A DNA stretch of 64,000 nt from Planctomycetaceae bacterium (GTDB taxonomy: Bacteria; Planctomycetota; Planctomycetia; Planctomycetales; Planctomycetaceae): the NCBI GenBank assembly GCA_021732785.1, contig JAKFUG010000001.1, forward strand, positions 62,001 to 126,000, given 5' to 3'. Positions 27,615 to 36,212 of this stretch are shown piece after piece. Numbering within the stretch: the first letter of the stretch is position 1; every line of letters starts with the position of its first letter. Made by a program: the position numbers and the translations under genes. The notes under the pieces were generated by a model. That model was not told the origin of the DNA. It did not search any database and worked only from the letters and a program-made list of their open reading frames with translations.

Positions 27615-30248
27615 ATGACTCAACAATATCTATCAGCCTCGCACTCGAATTGTACGCCGGATGCGACCGAAGAAACGAAGAACCTGTATCCACCGGAGCC
27701 GAAGGACGATGCCGATTGGTCCCGCTGGGCCGTGGATCATCCCGTGATTCAGATTTGGCTAGGTGAAATGGCCCCGTGGCAAAAGTATGCCGACGATCTG
27801 ACTCGCTGGACGCTGGATCGGTTGGTCGTGAGAGACGATGTTTTCGGTGGCTACTACGTCAAGGACGGGCAGGTGCGCCGCTGCAAGAAGGATGGCCCGC
27901 TAACGCCGGAGATCATCGCCAATCACTTCGGCCTGACGAGCCTGGAGTCGGTCATCGGCCTCTACACGACTTCGTTGGACGATCAGTGCAAGTCGCTCAC
28001 CATCGACCTCGACCGGCACGATGGCGAGCCGGGCGATCTTGTGAACAAGAACCTGCGGCTGGCTCTGGACCGATACCAATACCTTGAAGACCTGGGATTC
28101 CACCCGCTGCTGATCGACAGCAACGGCATGGGCGGTCTGCACCTGCGGGTGTTCTTCAATGCCTTGGTTCCTGCCGCCCAGATCAGGGCCTTCGGCCTTT
28201 GGCTGGTTCGTGAATGGGAAAAGTACGGCCTGCCCAAGCCACCTGAAGTCTTTCCCAAGCAGGACACCATCGGCGGCAAGTACGGAAACTTCGTTCGACT
28301 CATTGGCCGACACCATCAGCGGCAGTTCCTTTCAGGAGTTTGGGACGGCGAAGGATGGAAGCACGGCGAAGACGCCATCCAGATCATTCTCAGCAGAGTC
28401 GGTGATTCGGTATCGTTGATTCCGAACGAGGCATTGGAGTTTGAACTTGGACCACGCCCCGCCACAATCTCCATTGCTGGCGTCTATTCACCAGATGATG
28501 CGGAAGCCGACGATCAATGGTGGAAGAACTACCAGGGCGATCTGCGAACACTCGACATCTTGAGCCTGCTGGAGACAAAGGGCCTGTCCGTGTCCGAAGT
28601 CAGCGACCGGAAGTACGAGGTCGAATGTCCCTGGGCCAGAGAGCATACGACCGGCGAAACCACGGCCAGCATTCTGCTCGGCGACGAAGCCGAAGAAGCG
28701 TTTCCGGCGTTTCACTGTTTCCACGACCACTGCAAGCACCGCCGATTGAAGGACGTACTGTCCCTGTTCGGTGCTGAAGCGGTGGATCGGCATTGTTCAA
28801 CGAAGTACGGACAAGTCGAGGCCGTCAACGTGATCTCTGGTGACGATCCCTTTGAAGTAGCCCGATTGTTCATGAACAGGAAATTCACCGAGGGAGAGGA
28901 CCGAACCCTGGTACACCATCAGGGAGAATGGCTGGTCTGGGACGGCCAGCGTTTCATCAAGATCACCGAGGACGATCTCAAGGCAGCGGCGTGGCCTTGG
29001 CTTGCCAATTGTTGGCAGTACAGCAAAGCCACGAAGAAGGAGCCGAGCAAGCTGGTTCCCTTCAAACCAACTCGTGGCTCAGTTATCTCATTGGTCGATG
29101 CACTGAAGGCTGTGACGAATCTTCCCAGCCACCACGAATCGCCTTCGTGGATCGGGACTGCGCCATGTAGACCAGAATCGGTCATCGCCTTTGCCAACGG
29201 CCTGCTTGATCTTGATCGCTATCTCAAGACCGAAGAAACGGTACTTCTGCCGCATACTCCCCGATGGTTCTCCACCAATTGTCTGCCGCACCGATTTGAC
29301 CCTGATGCAAAATGCCCGATGTGGCTCGACTTCTTGAACCAAGTCTTCGAGGGAGATGAAGAACGTGTGCGGGCCTTGGCGCAGTGGTTCGGATACAACC
29401 TCACGCTGGACAACCGCCAACAGAAGTTTGCGTTGCTCATCGGACCACCGAGGTCTGGCAAAGGCACGACCATGACCGTGCTGACGCATATGCTCGGCAA
29501 GCAGAATGTCGCCAATCCGACTCTGACAACGCTGGGGAGTCGATTCGGACTTGCCCCGCTGGTCGGCAAACAGGCGGCGGTGGTCCCCGATGCACACCTG
29601 GGTCGCAATTCTGATTCGATTGCCATTCTTGAAAAGCTGAAGTCCATTGTTGGTTGTGACGAACAGAACGTGGACCGCAAGAACAAGACGGAATTGGCGA
29701 ACGTCAGAATCAATGCCCGCTTCACCATTGCCGTCAACGAACTGCCGAGATTGCCGGATGCTTCCGTGTCGCTCAAAGAGAAGATGGTGGTGATCCCATA
29801 CAACTTCTCCGTCGCTGGCAAGGAAGACTACAACTTGCCAGAAAGACTCGTGGCCGAAATTCCTGGCGTCACGAATTGGGCGTTGAGTGGCCTGATGGAC
29901 CTGCGCCGGTCAGGGAGATTGATCCAGCCAAAGGCCGGTCTTGAGATCGTGACGGACTTTGTGAGGCTGTCATCGCCCTTGTCGGCATTTCTGGATGACT
30001 GTTGCGAACTTGGACCAGACAAGAGCCAAGCCAGCACAATTCTCTTTCAGGGATGGTCCATCTGGTGCCAACGCAATGGACACGAAATCGGCAGCGTCAC
30101 TTCATTCGGGATTAAACTGCGTGCAGCAGTCATCGGGCTGAGGAAGGGAAAGACACGAAGCGGTGAGAAGACGTTCAACATTTATCACGGGCTGCGACTC
30201 ACCGATGAGGCAGCAGAACGAGCTAATAATGTGAGTCTCATCGAGTAA
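27615..30248 (+). CDS. primase-helicase (TOTE-type AEP primase fused to SF3/D5-like helicase)
   Basis: An 877-residue replication protein. Archaeo-eukaryotic primase domain at residues about 60-280: catalytic acids in LTIDLDRHD (D131, D133), GMGGLHLRVFF, FPKQDTIGGKYGNFVRLIGR. A Cys/His patch (CPWAREH; FHCFHDHCKHR) at about 338-375 may bind zinc. From about 540 a D5/SF3 helicase follows with Walker A GPPRSGKGT (610-618) and AVVPDAHLG, ending near NFSVAGKEDYNLPERL. This primase-helicase pairing is used by plasmids and integrative elements to start their own replication. The AT-rich block just downstream is a candidate origin. Confidence 0.87.
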   Translation: MTQQYLSASHSNCTPDATEETKNLYPPEPKDDADWSRWAVDHPVIQIWLGEMAPWQKYADDLTRWTLDRLVVRDDVFGGYYVKDGQVRRCKKDGPLTPEIIANHFGLTSLESVIGLYTTSLDDQCKSLTIDLDRHDGEPGDLVNKNLRLALDRYQYLEDLGFHPLLIDSNGMGGLHLRVFFNALVPAAQIRAFGLWLVREWEKYGLPKPPEVFPKQDTIGGKYGNFVRLIGRHHQRQFLSGVWDGEGWKHGEDAIQIILSRVGDSVSLIPNEALEFELGPRPATISIAGVYSPDDAEADDQWWKNYQGDLRTLDILSLLETKGLSVSEVSDRKYEVECPWAREHTTGETTASILLGDEAEEAFPAFHCFHDHCKHRRLKDVLSLFGAEAVDRHCSTKYGQVEAVNVISGDDPFEVARLFMNRKFTEGEDRTLVHHQGEWLVWDGQRFIKITEDDLKAAAWPWLANCWQYSKATKKEPSKLVPFKPTRGSVISLVDALKAVTNLPSHHESPSWIGTAPCRPESVIAFANGLLDLDRYLKTEETVLLPHTPRWFSTNCLPHRFDPDAKCPMWLDFLNQVFEGDEERVRALAQWFGYNLTLDNRQQKFALLIGPPRSGKGTTMTVLTHMLGKQNVANPTLTTLGSRFGLAPLVGKQAAVVPDAHLGRNSDSIAILEKLKSIVGCDEQNVDRKNKTELANVRINARFTIAVNELPRLPDASVSLKEKMVVIPYNFSVAGKEDYNLPERLVAEIPGVTNWALSGLMDLRRSGRLIQPKAGLEIVTDFVRLSSPLSAFLDDCCELGPDKSQASTILFQGWSIWCQRNGHEIGSVTSFGIKLRAAVIGLRKGKTRSGEKTFNIYHGLRLTDEAAERANNVSLIE

Positions 30249-30279
30249 TAACTGGTTTCATCACCGGCTCGTGGTAATA

Positions 30280-30319
30280 ACGGCCCCGGTTTGTGCTTCG
30301 GTACGATCCGGGGCCGTTT
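30280..30319 (+). terminator. terminator of the primase transcript
   Basis: ACGGCCCCGG (30280-30289) pairs with CCGGGGCCGT (30308-30317), 18-base loop, followed by TTCGTTTC; located 31 bases after the primase stop. Confidence 0.8.
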
Positions 30320-30356
30320 CGTTTCATGTTCATCATGCTCGCTTCGCTCGCACGAT

Positions 30357-30383
30357 AATGGCGTCCCCTGCGGGGACGCCATT
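30357..30383. terminator. second strong hairpin after the primase gene
   Basis: Perfect 12-bp stem AATGGCGTCCCC / GGGGACGCCATT with a 3-base loop, no clear T-run. It could back up the previous terminator or isolate the AT-rich block that follows. Confidence 0.55.
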
Positions 30384-30409
30384 GAAGAACCTTCACTCGG
30401 CAGTCGCAT

Positions 30410-30620
30410 TTTCTTTTGTTCCTACCTGTTCCTAGGAACTTGTCTACTCGTTTCTATTTCAGAGCAATTACTGATTAGTAAAAAGGGAATAAAAAGAAAG
30501 AGAGATAGTAAAAACCCAGGAACAAGTGTGAACAGGATGCGGAGACGACACGGTAAGTGGCTATTTCGCAGGCACTTGTGATGTTCCAGGGCAAGCGTTC
30601 AAGGTGGGAACAAACCGGAC
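30410..30620. other. AT-rich block with GTTCC/GGAAC copies: candidate replication origin
   Basis: Copies of GTTCC or its complement GGAAC lie at 30418, 30428, 30435 (the last two in the palindrome GTTCCTAGGAAC), 30519, 30583 and 30607. Between them is an unusually A-rich stretch (about 30466-30515) in an otherwise GC-rich sequence. The position right after a primase-helicase gene fits an origin. No coding frame here looks real. Confidence 0.35.
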
Positions 30621-31413
30621 GTTATTTTCTGTGAAGGCACTTTGCAGAAGATGTACTGACCCGGCACTCATCCCGGTCAAACAATCAAAATGTGTGACTT
30701 TACATCCAACTGATCGTTCAGCACCAAATCGTGAGCCAGATGACTAAAACGACGGGCAAAACACCATTCTCTTTATGCTGCGCTGGCCTTCGATGGAAAG
30801 CCAGCGATCCAAGGGCCTAATCTCACTTCAATTGTGCGTCATGGCCCCCACGACGACCCCGCAGAAGTCGATTTTCACCAAAAGCCGCTCTATCAGCCAT
30901 CCTGCCAACAGCATGAGTGGCGTCCAGCAGCCGTGATTGTGGATGGACACGGGACGATCACTCGGCACTGATACTTGCCTTATTAACCACATTTGGCCCG
31001 GAACGCTTTCCCTTTCACTCAATCGCAAGTTATCTACCAGACTGCCCCGATTCCAGCCCGATCACCATGATCTCTGGTTTCGTTGCTTCAAGCCGGTCGG
31101 CATTATTACTGTGCAGCAGCCAGCCTGATTCAAAGACCAGAAACGCCAGGATTCCGGCAATGCCTGAGCTATTAAACGACGAGGCACTGGAAACTGCTCC
31201 GACGCAAGATCGTCGCCAGGAACATCGCATATCACGATTTTGTGAATTGCACCGAATTGCGGTCACTCTTCCACAACCGCCCGTCTCTGATCTCGACGAG
31301 TCCTGAGTCGCTTCAAACGTCGATCCCCGTGCGTCCCTGAGCAAGCCCCGGTGTGGCTTGCTGCCCTTTGCTGACCCGACAGGGTTTCAATGGCGGCAGC
31401 GTATTTTACCACC
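30621..31413. other. long gap with no supported gene
   Basis: About 790 bases between the candidate origin and the ArdC gene. Overlapping open frames occur on both strands (for example a 104-residue frame at 31030-31344 on minus and one ending near 31306 on plus), but none shows family motifs or a ribosome site. One hairpin, CGCTGGC / GCCAGCG at 30781-30806, is visible. The region may contain oriT, origin accessory sites or decayed genes. Confidence 0.45.
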
Positions 31414-31423
31414 AGTGTACCCG
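31414..31423 (+). promoter_or_regulatory. AGTGTACCCG motif, copy 1
   Basis: 38 bases before the ArdC ATG. Extended similarity with the copy at 39935: both continue CAGG, then TTGTT/TGTTG and TCAACC. Confidence 0.5.
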
Positions 31424-31461
31424 TCAGGTTGTTCAACCAACTTTCGACGGGGATCACTGCC

Positions 31462-32379
31462 ATGCTTTCGCAATCAGCCATTCGTGAAGACGTAACAAAC
31501 CGAGTCGTCGCCGCTCTCCAGTCAGGAGCCGTCCCGTTCTGGCGACAGACGTGGACAAAGAGCGAGAACTCCGGCACGCCGACCAGTGCGGTGTCAGGCA
31601 AGCCCTACCGAGGTATTAACCGAATTCTTTTGTCGTTGCTGGGCCACGAATCGAAGTGGTTCGCCACCTACGCCGGATGGCGCAGTCTCGGTGGTCAGGT
31701 TCGTCGTCACGAACGAGGCGTGACAGCAATTCTTTACAAGCCCGTCACGAAGAAGAAGGTGAACGACGATGGCGAAGAGGAGCAGAGTTCCTTCGCCTTC
31801 ATGAAGACCTTCAGTCTCTTTCACATCTCCCAGGTCGATGGCGATTTGAGCCGGTTCCGGGACACGAAGAAGCCTGACAGCGAACCGACGTTTGTGGATT
31901 ACGGCCCCGCTGAAGATGTCTTTGCTGCGACCGGGGCCGATTTGCGTTTTGGTGGTGGTCGTGCGTTTTATTCGCCGAGTAGTGACTTCATTCAAATGCC
32001 CCAAAAGAGTGCTTTCCAGCAGGCCCACGAGTATTACGGCGTGCTGGCCCATGAAACCGTGCATTGGTCAGGTCACGAGTCTCGTCTCAATCGGCTGAAG
32101 AAGTTTGCACGGTTCGGCGACGAGTCGTATGCGGTCGAAGAACTGGTGGCCGAGCTTGGGGCTGCATACTTGGTGAACGAGATCGGCCTTCCTCAGTCCG
32201 ATGATCTGAGCAATGTGGTCAATTATTTAAGCCATTGGGTAAAGGTACTTCAGCGGGACCATACTGCGATATTTTCGGTTGCAGCCTCAAGTTCTGCGGC
32301 AGTAGATCACATCCTGGAGTACAGCCGCCCAAAGGAAGAGCCGGTTGATGAATCGCAGGAGGCGATGGTGACTGTCTAA
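31462..32379 (+). CDS. ArdC-like antirestriction protein (ssDNA-binding domain plus zincin domain)
   Basis: A 305-residue protein. N-terminal ArdC ssDNA-binding domain (about 1-125: IREDVTNRVVAALQSG, PFWRQTW, PYRGINRILL). C-terminal MPTase-like domain with zinc motif HETVH (197-201) and EELVAE (226-231). ArdC proteins protect incoming plasmid DNA from host restriction. The ATG at 31462 is chosen over the one at 31390 because family N-termini begin near MxxxxIRxDVTxRV, and the shared motif at 31414 then sits in the leader. Confidence 0.85.
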   Translation: MLSQSAIREDVTNRVVAALQSGAVPFWRQTWTKSENSGTPTSAVSGKPYRGINRILLSLLGHESKWFATYAGWRSLGGQVRRHERGVTAILYKPVTKKKVNDDGEEEQSSFAFMKTFSLFHISQVDGDLSRFRDTKKPDSEPTFVDYGPAEDVFAATGADLRFGGGRAFYSPSSDFIQMPQKSAFQQAHEYYGVLAHETVHWSGHESRLNRLKKFARFGDESYAVEELVAELGAAYLVNEIGLPQSDDLSNVVNYLSHWVKVLQRDHTAIFSVAASSSAAVDHILEYSRPKEEPVDESQEAMVTV

Positions 32380-32400
32380 GTCAACATCAGGTGAAGTTGT

Positions 32401-32420
32401 CCGGGTCAGAGATGGCCCGG
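32401..32420 (+). terminator. hairpin after ardC-like gene
   Basis: CCGGGTC (32401-32407) pairs with GGCCCGG (32414-32420, one G-T pair), followed by CTTCTTCTTC. Confidence 0.6.
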
Positions 32421-32445
32421 CTTCTTCTTCAAGCCCTTTAGGTCA

Positions 32446-32455
32446 AGTGTACCCT
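32446..32455 (+). promoter_or_regulatory. AGTGTACCCT motif, copy 2
   Basis: Located 7 bases before the first ATG of the next gene, closer than the other copies, so the true start of that gene may be downstream or the transcript may have a very short leader. Confidence 0.45.
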
Positions 32456-32462
32456 AGGGGGT

Positions 32463-32948
32463 ATGAAGACCTACAAGCACATCAACGGAACTAGCTTTGA
32501 CGAACGGACGCCGGACGAAGTGATTCGGGTACTCGAATCGGCCAGACAGAATCGGACGAGACTCCACATCAGCCTGGGCGACACCGCCTCTGGCCGGGAT
32601 TGGCTCGAAGAATTCGAGACTCACGGTTACGTCGGTCGCTCGATGGGGCCGGTGAAAGTGCCGCTGCTTGTGGCCAACACGAGATCGTTGGGCGGCGGTT
32701 CGATTCTCGCCCACTGCATCGTGCGAATCAGGACGAGTGCCGGTGGTCGGGTTCTGTGGCAACATCCCGACTACCACCACGGGACGTTGGAGATTCGGCA
32801 GAAGACCGAACCTGTGACGTTGCCGGACGGTCGAACACTGACGGTGGATGTTCTTCGTGATGGAGAACTTCACGCCAGCTTCGAGGACATGCAAAAGGCC
32901 CGGCGTTGGGTCAACAAACACGGCGTGATCGCACCGATTGCGGCGTAA
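32463..32948 (+). CDS. conserved hypothetical protein of plasmid type
   Basis: A 161-residue protein, MKTYKHINGTSFDERTPDEV. Segments RTRLHISLGDTASGRDWLEE, VGRSMGPVKVPLL and HCIVRIRTSAGGRVLW recall small proteins found on plasmids and integrative elements; function unknown. AGGGGG sits directly before the ATG. A RuvB gene follows. Confidence 0.62.
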   Translation: MKTYKHINGTSFDERTPDEVIRVLESARQNRTRLHISLGDTASGRDWLEEFETHGYVGRSMGPVKVPLLVANTRSLGGGSILAHCIVRIRTSAGGRVLWQHPDYHHGTLEIRQKTEPVTLPDGRTLTVDVLRDGELHASFEDMQKARRWVNKHGVIAPIAA

Positions 32949-32979
32949 TGACTCACGAGACATTCCAGGAGTATCTGAG

Positions 32980-33969
32980 ATGGACGACCAGCAAGAGCCG
33001 AATGAACTGCGAGACATCAGGGACGTGCAACCGACTGCGTTCCGACAAATCATTGGACAAGAGCATGTGAAAAAGGCCCTGGAGATTGCTGTAGAGGCTT
33101 CATTCGCAGAACAGAAGCGCCTCGATGACGTGCTGCTGTGCGGCCCGCCCGGACTCGGCAAGACCGGCTTCGTAACGGTGTTGCAACACGAGCTTGGACT
33201 ACCACCGTCGAAGGTAAAAACCATCCTGGCGCAGTCAATCTCGAACACCGCCGAACTGAACAGTGTGATGCTCAGTGCAACAGAAGGGTTGCTGTTTTTG
33301 GACGAACTGGCGCTCCTGTCGGCCTCGATTCAACATAACTTGCTCAAAATTCTGGACACTCGGACCATCGACATCAACACGGGCAAGACCGTGACCTCGA
33401 TTCCGGTCGCTCCGTTCACGCTGGTCGGCGCTACGACAGACCCGGACGGCGTGATCGCTCCGTTGATTGATCGTTTTAGATTAGTCCTGCACTTGGACTA
33501 TTTCAGCGAGGACGAACTTGCACAGATCGTGCGGCAGCGTCTTGGGGCGATGCGCTGGAAGTACGAGTCGGAGTTGCTGCACGAGATTGCTCGGCGGGCG
33601 AGACAGACGCCTCGAATCGCCTTGCGATTGCTGGCTTCGTGCCGTCGATGGCAAGTCGCCGAAGGCAGTGACGTGTTGACCGTCGATCACCTTCGTCGGG
33701 CCTGCGAGGTCGAGCGCATCAGCGACCAGGGCCTCGACAATATGCAACAAAAACTGCTGCACCTGTTGGGCGGTGGTCCGCAGCGGGTCGGGGTATTGGC
33801 CTCGATGCTCGGAACCAGTCCGAAGGTTCTTCAAAAGACCGTGGAACCTTTCCTGATGCGCAGCGGGATGGTGGTGAAAACCGATGCCGGACTCAGAACT
33901 CTGACAGAAATCGGACAGAGGCATCTGGAGGATTTGCATCCTGCAACTGTCCGCAACTCGTCCAACTAA
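32980..33969 (+). CDS. ruvB: RuvB-like Holliday junction helicase
   Basis: A 329-residue AAA+ ATPase of RuvB type. Walker A GPPGLGKT (55-62), Walker B LLFLDELALL, sensor/arginine region TLVGATTDPDGVIAPLIDRF, and the C-terminal winged-helix domain (RVGVLASMLGTSPKVLQKTV) are present in the order of chromosomal RuvB. The N-terminal phrase is FRQIIGQEHVKKALEIAVEA. RuvA and RuvC are not nearby, so this is a stand-alone, probably element-borne copy. The start at 32980 has CAGGAG 8-9 bases before it. Confidence 0.86.
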   Translation: MDDQQEPNELRDIRDVQPTAFRQIIGQEHVKKALEIAVEASFAEQKRLDDVLLCGPPGLGKTGFVTVLQHELGLPPSKVKTILAQSISNTAELNSVMLSATEGLLFLDELALLSASIQHNLLKILDTRTIDINTGKTVTSIPVAPFTLVGATTDPDGVIAPLIDRFRLVLHLDYFSEDELAQIVRQRLGAMRWKYESELLHEIARRARQTPRIALRLLASCRRWQVAEGSDVLTVDHLRRACEVERISDQGLDNMQQKLLHLLGGGPQRVGVLASMLGTSPKVLQKTVEPFLMRSGMVVKTDAGLRTLTEIGQRHLEDLHPATVRNSSN

Positions 33970-34041
33970 CTTCCCGGTTTCGCCCGTGAACGATCCATTA
34001 TTCCTCCGGCAATCGTGCGATTAATGAAGGAGATTCATCCG

Positions 34042-34509
34042 ATGTCTGCCCCCAATAAGTCCATCAAGGCTGCGGTATCCGTCTCGGAAATGGCCGAGTT
34101 GTGTGAAGTGTCCAGAAGCCGCTGGTACGAATTAGTGGATGCCGGGGTCTTTCCGGCTCCCGTCGTCATCCTGCCGATCAAGCGCCCGGTTTACGACCGC
34201 TCTCTGATCGAGAAATGCCTCCAAATCAGAGAGACAGGGATCAGCCTTGGCGGTTGGCCGGTCGTCTGGAACCGGAAGCGGAAGAAGACTTCGCTGACGA
34301 AGCAGAAGGCCACACCACCTGCGAAGGGACAAACTGCCGACCCGCTCATTGAACCAATCTTCGATGCGGTCAAAGCCTTGGGGCTGACGACCACGATGCA
34401 GGCCGTGACCGATGCTGTCGCCGCAATCTACCCGACCGGGATCGAAGGCCAGGATCAGGGCGACCTGATTCGGAAAACCTTCCTCTATCTGCAAGGGAAA
34501 CGAACATGA
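34042..34509 (+). CDS. HTH (MerR/excisionase-like) DNA-binding protein
   Basis: A 155-residue protein. Residues about 12-60 (VSVSEMAELCEVSRSRWYEL, then RPVYDRSLIEKCLQIRET) form a HTH_17/MerR-like fold. A basic linker with KRKKTSLTKQKA follows and a C-terminal helical part. AGGAG lies 9 bases before ATG 34042. The stop overlaps the next gene (ATGA), so the two are coupled. Probably a regulator; target unknown. Confidence 0.68.
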   Translation: MSAPNKSIKAAVSVSEMAELCEVSRSRWYELVDAGVFPAPVVILPIKRPVYDRSLIEKCLQIRETGISLGGWPVVWNRKRKKTSLTKQKATPPAKGQTADPLIEPIFDAVKALGLTTTMQAVTDAVAAIYPTGIEGQDQGDLIRKTFLYLQGKRT

Positions 34510-34817
34510 ACCATCATTTGATCGCCCTGTATTTGTCCGCTTTTTTGATCGCTACTTCATTCACGGGGACAAGCCACGGACAGGAGAAGGCACGCAAAGG
34601 ATTCTTGTCCGTCTTTAAGGATGGCCAGTCGGTTTCTGTGAAGGAAGTCGCCGGTAGGTTTGAGATCACGCTGATGAAGGATGTGAAGCTCGGCCACCAT
34701 GTTGTCGAAATCGGGCCTGACTACCTCGTGATTGAAGACATCGCCGGAGTGACGGAAACCAGAATTCATGTGACCTCGATCAAGGCCATCGTCCGGCTGA
34801 AACTTCCCAAAGAGTGA
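34506..34817 (+). CDS. small secreted hypothetical protein
   Basis: A 103-residue protein with a signal peptide (MNHHLIALYLSAFLIATSF, cleavage near SHGQ). The mature part is about 78 residues, beta-rich by appearance, ending VTSIKAIVRLKLPKE. It overlaps the HTH gene by 4 bases. No family recognised. Confidence 0.6.
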   Translation: MNHHLIALYLSAFLIATSFTGTSHGQEKARKGFLSVFKDGQSVSVKEVAGRFEITLMKDVKLGHHVVEIGPDYLVIEDIAGVTETRIHVTSIKAIVRLKLPKE

Positions 34818-34826
34818 CCCCACAAA

Positions 34827-34852
34827 GATGCCAATTCTTCAGAATTAGCATC
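34827..34852. terminator. inverted repeat between the secreted protein and the resolvase
   Basis: GATGCCAATTC and GAATTAGCATC pair at 10 of 11 positions around TTCA. It may be a weak terminator, or an operator for the resolvase gene that starts 34 bases later. Confidence 0.45.
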
Positions 34853-34885
34853 GTTTGGAGTCGTAACTCCTGAAAGCACAAGACC

Positions 34886-35575
34886 ATGAAAGCGTTTTCA
34901 TATCTGCGAGTCTCCGGCAAAGGCCAAGTGCTTGGCGATGGTTTTCCTCGCCAGCGTGAAGCCATTGAAAAATATGCCAAGGCCCACGGCATCGTCATTG
35001 AAGAAGAGTTCAGGGACGAGGGCATCAGTGGCACGACAGAGTTAGCCGACCGGGATGGCTTGGCACGTCTGCTTGACCGGATCGAGAGCAACGATGTTCG
35101 TACCGTCCTCGTGGAACGGTCGGATCGTGTTGCCCGTGATCTCCTTGTCGGCGAAGTCATCCTTGGTCAATTTCGTGACCTGGGCGTGACTGTTATTGAA
35201 GCGGCCAGCGGTAACATACTTACCAGCGACGACGCCGATGCAACCAAGGTGTTGATTCGGCAAATTCTGGGGTCAGTTGCTCAGTTCGATAAAAGCGTGA
35301 CCGTTGCCAAACTGCGGGCTGCAAGAGATCGCAAGCGTCGGAATGAGGGACGGTGTGAAGGACGAAAGCCTTTCGGTGCAAGACCCGGTGAACAAGAAGT
35401 ATTTGATCGCATCATTGGACTCAGGCGGTTACGAAGGGGCCAGCGACGATTATCGTTTCGGAAGATCGCTGAGACACTGAATGGAGAGGGAGTCCTGGCA
35501 CGAAGCGGCAAGCCCTGGGATGGGACCACGATCAGGAACATAGTGGCTCGCCGAAAGACAACGAAGGCGACGTGA
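34886..35575 (+). CDS. serine recombinase (resolvase/invertase-like)
   Basis: A 229-residue protein. Catalytic domain MKAFSYLRVSGKGQVLGDGF (Ser in LRVSGKGQ), FRDEGISGTTELADRDGL, VLVERSDRVARDLLVGE, and a C-terminal HTH-like segment (LSFRKIAETLNGEGVLARSG, WDGTTIRNI). It resembles the short recombinases used for resolution or inversion. It is the third serine recombinase on the element. Confidence 0.87.
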   Translation: MKAFSYLRVSGKGQVLGDGFPRQREAIEKYAKAHGIVIEEEFRDEGISGTTELADRDGLARLLDRIESNDVRTVLVERSDRVARDLLVGEVILGQFRDLGVTVIEAASGNILTSDDADATKVLIRQILGSVAQFDKSVTVAKLRAARDRKRRNEGRCEGRKPFGARPGEQEVFDRIIGLRRLRRGQRRLSFRKIAETLNGEGVLARSGKPWDGTTIRNIVARRKTTKAT

Positions 35576-35581
35576 GGTCAA

Positions 35582-36169
35582 TCACACGCTTGCCCGGCAC
35601 TGCCAAGCCAGTCGTTCCTCGCCACGACTGGCGACCTCGGACACGACTTCATCAAGGCCCATGAACGCTTCCCAAGTCTCGATCCCCAGAGACTCAGCGA
35701 TTCGCCTGGCCACCATCGTTTCCAAGGCTTCGCTCCTGCAACCTTTCCAGCAGTGGTCGGCCAGGGCCACGAGACAATCCTCCAGGGCAAAGTCTTGCTC
35801 TGTTTCCCAAGTCCCATGCGTTCGAGCAAACCGTGATCGCTCCGGTGACACTCCATGTTGCTGTAGTACGCCGGGGCCGTCTTGTTCGTGCTTGTTGCCC
35901 GGCCCGGTCAACTCGTTCAGATGCAGAATCTTTCCGACATCGTGAATCGCAGACCCGAACAAAACGTCATCCCGGTCAATCGTGAGATCGGGCCATCGGG
36001 CATGAAGGGCATCAAAAATCTCGGCGGCGGCACCATGAACGAGGGCAAGGTGAACCACCAGACGAGGCGGCGCATTGAGCGTCTCCAATAGTCGCTGGGC
36101 TTCTTCTGGTAAGTCACGAAAAGGCACGAAGTCATCCAAGTCAAAAGTGAATTCTGTGAACACGTCCAT
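35582..36169 (-). CDS. HD-domain phosphohydrolase-like protein
   Basis: A 195-residue leftward protein. HD signature: VHLALVHGAAAEIFDAL, then GSAIHDVGKILHLNEL, HEQDGPGVLQQHGV and LVALADHCWKG, giving the H...HD...D metal-site pattern. HD proteins hydrolyse phosphate esters, often nucleotides. It converges with the resolvase (6 bases between stops) and diverges from the next small gene; its start codon overlaps an AGTGTACCC-like motif (36168-36177). Substrate unknown. Confidence 0.75.
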   Translation of the reverse strand: MDVFTEFTFDLDDFVPFRDLPEEAQRLLETLNAPPRLVVHLALVHGAAAEIFDALHARWPDLTIDRDDVLFGSAIHDVGKILHLNELTGPGNKHEQDGPGVLQQHGVSPERSRFARTHGTWETEQDFALEDCLVALADHCWKGCRSEALETMVARRIAESLGIETWEAFMGLDEVVSEVASRGEERLAWQCRASV

Positions 36170-36177
36170 TGTACCCT
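36168..36177 (+). promoter_or_regulatory. ATTGTACCCT motif, copy 3 (one mismatch)
   Basis: 35 bases before the ATG at 36213; it overlaps the start codon of the divergent HD gene, so binding here could affect both genes. Confidence 0.4.
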
Positions 36178-36212
36178 TGAGATCAACCCCTCAACTTCCC
36201 GGAGAACTCACC

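Noticed and set aside
30917-31344. Open frames of 100-130 codons on both strands before the ArdC gene
   Set aside because: No ribosome site, no family-like motif and mutually overlapping frames; treated as non-coding.
32463-33969. Conjugation or relaxase module near ArdC
   Set aside because: No relaxase, coupling protein or type IV secretion gene is visible in the window.
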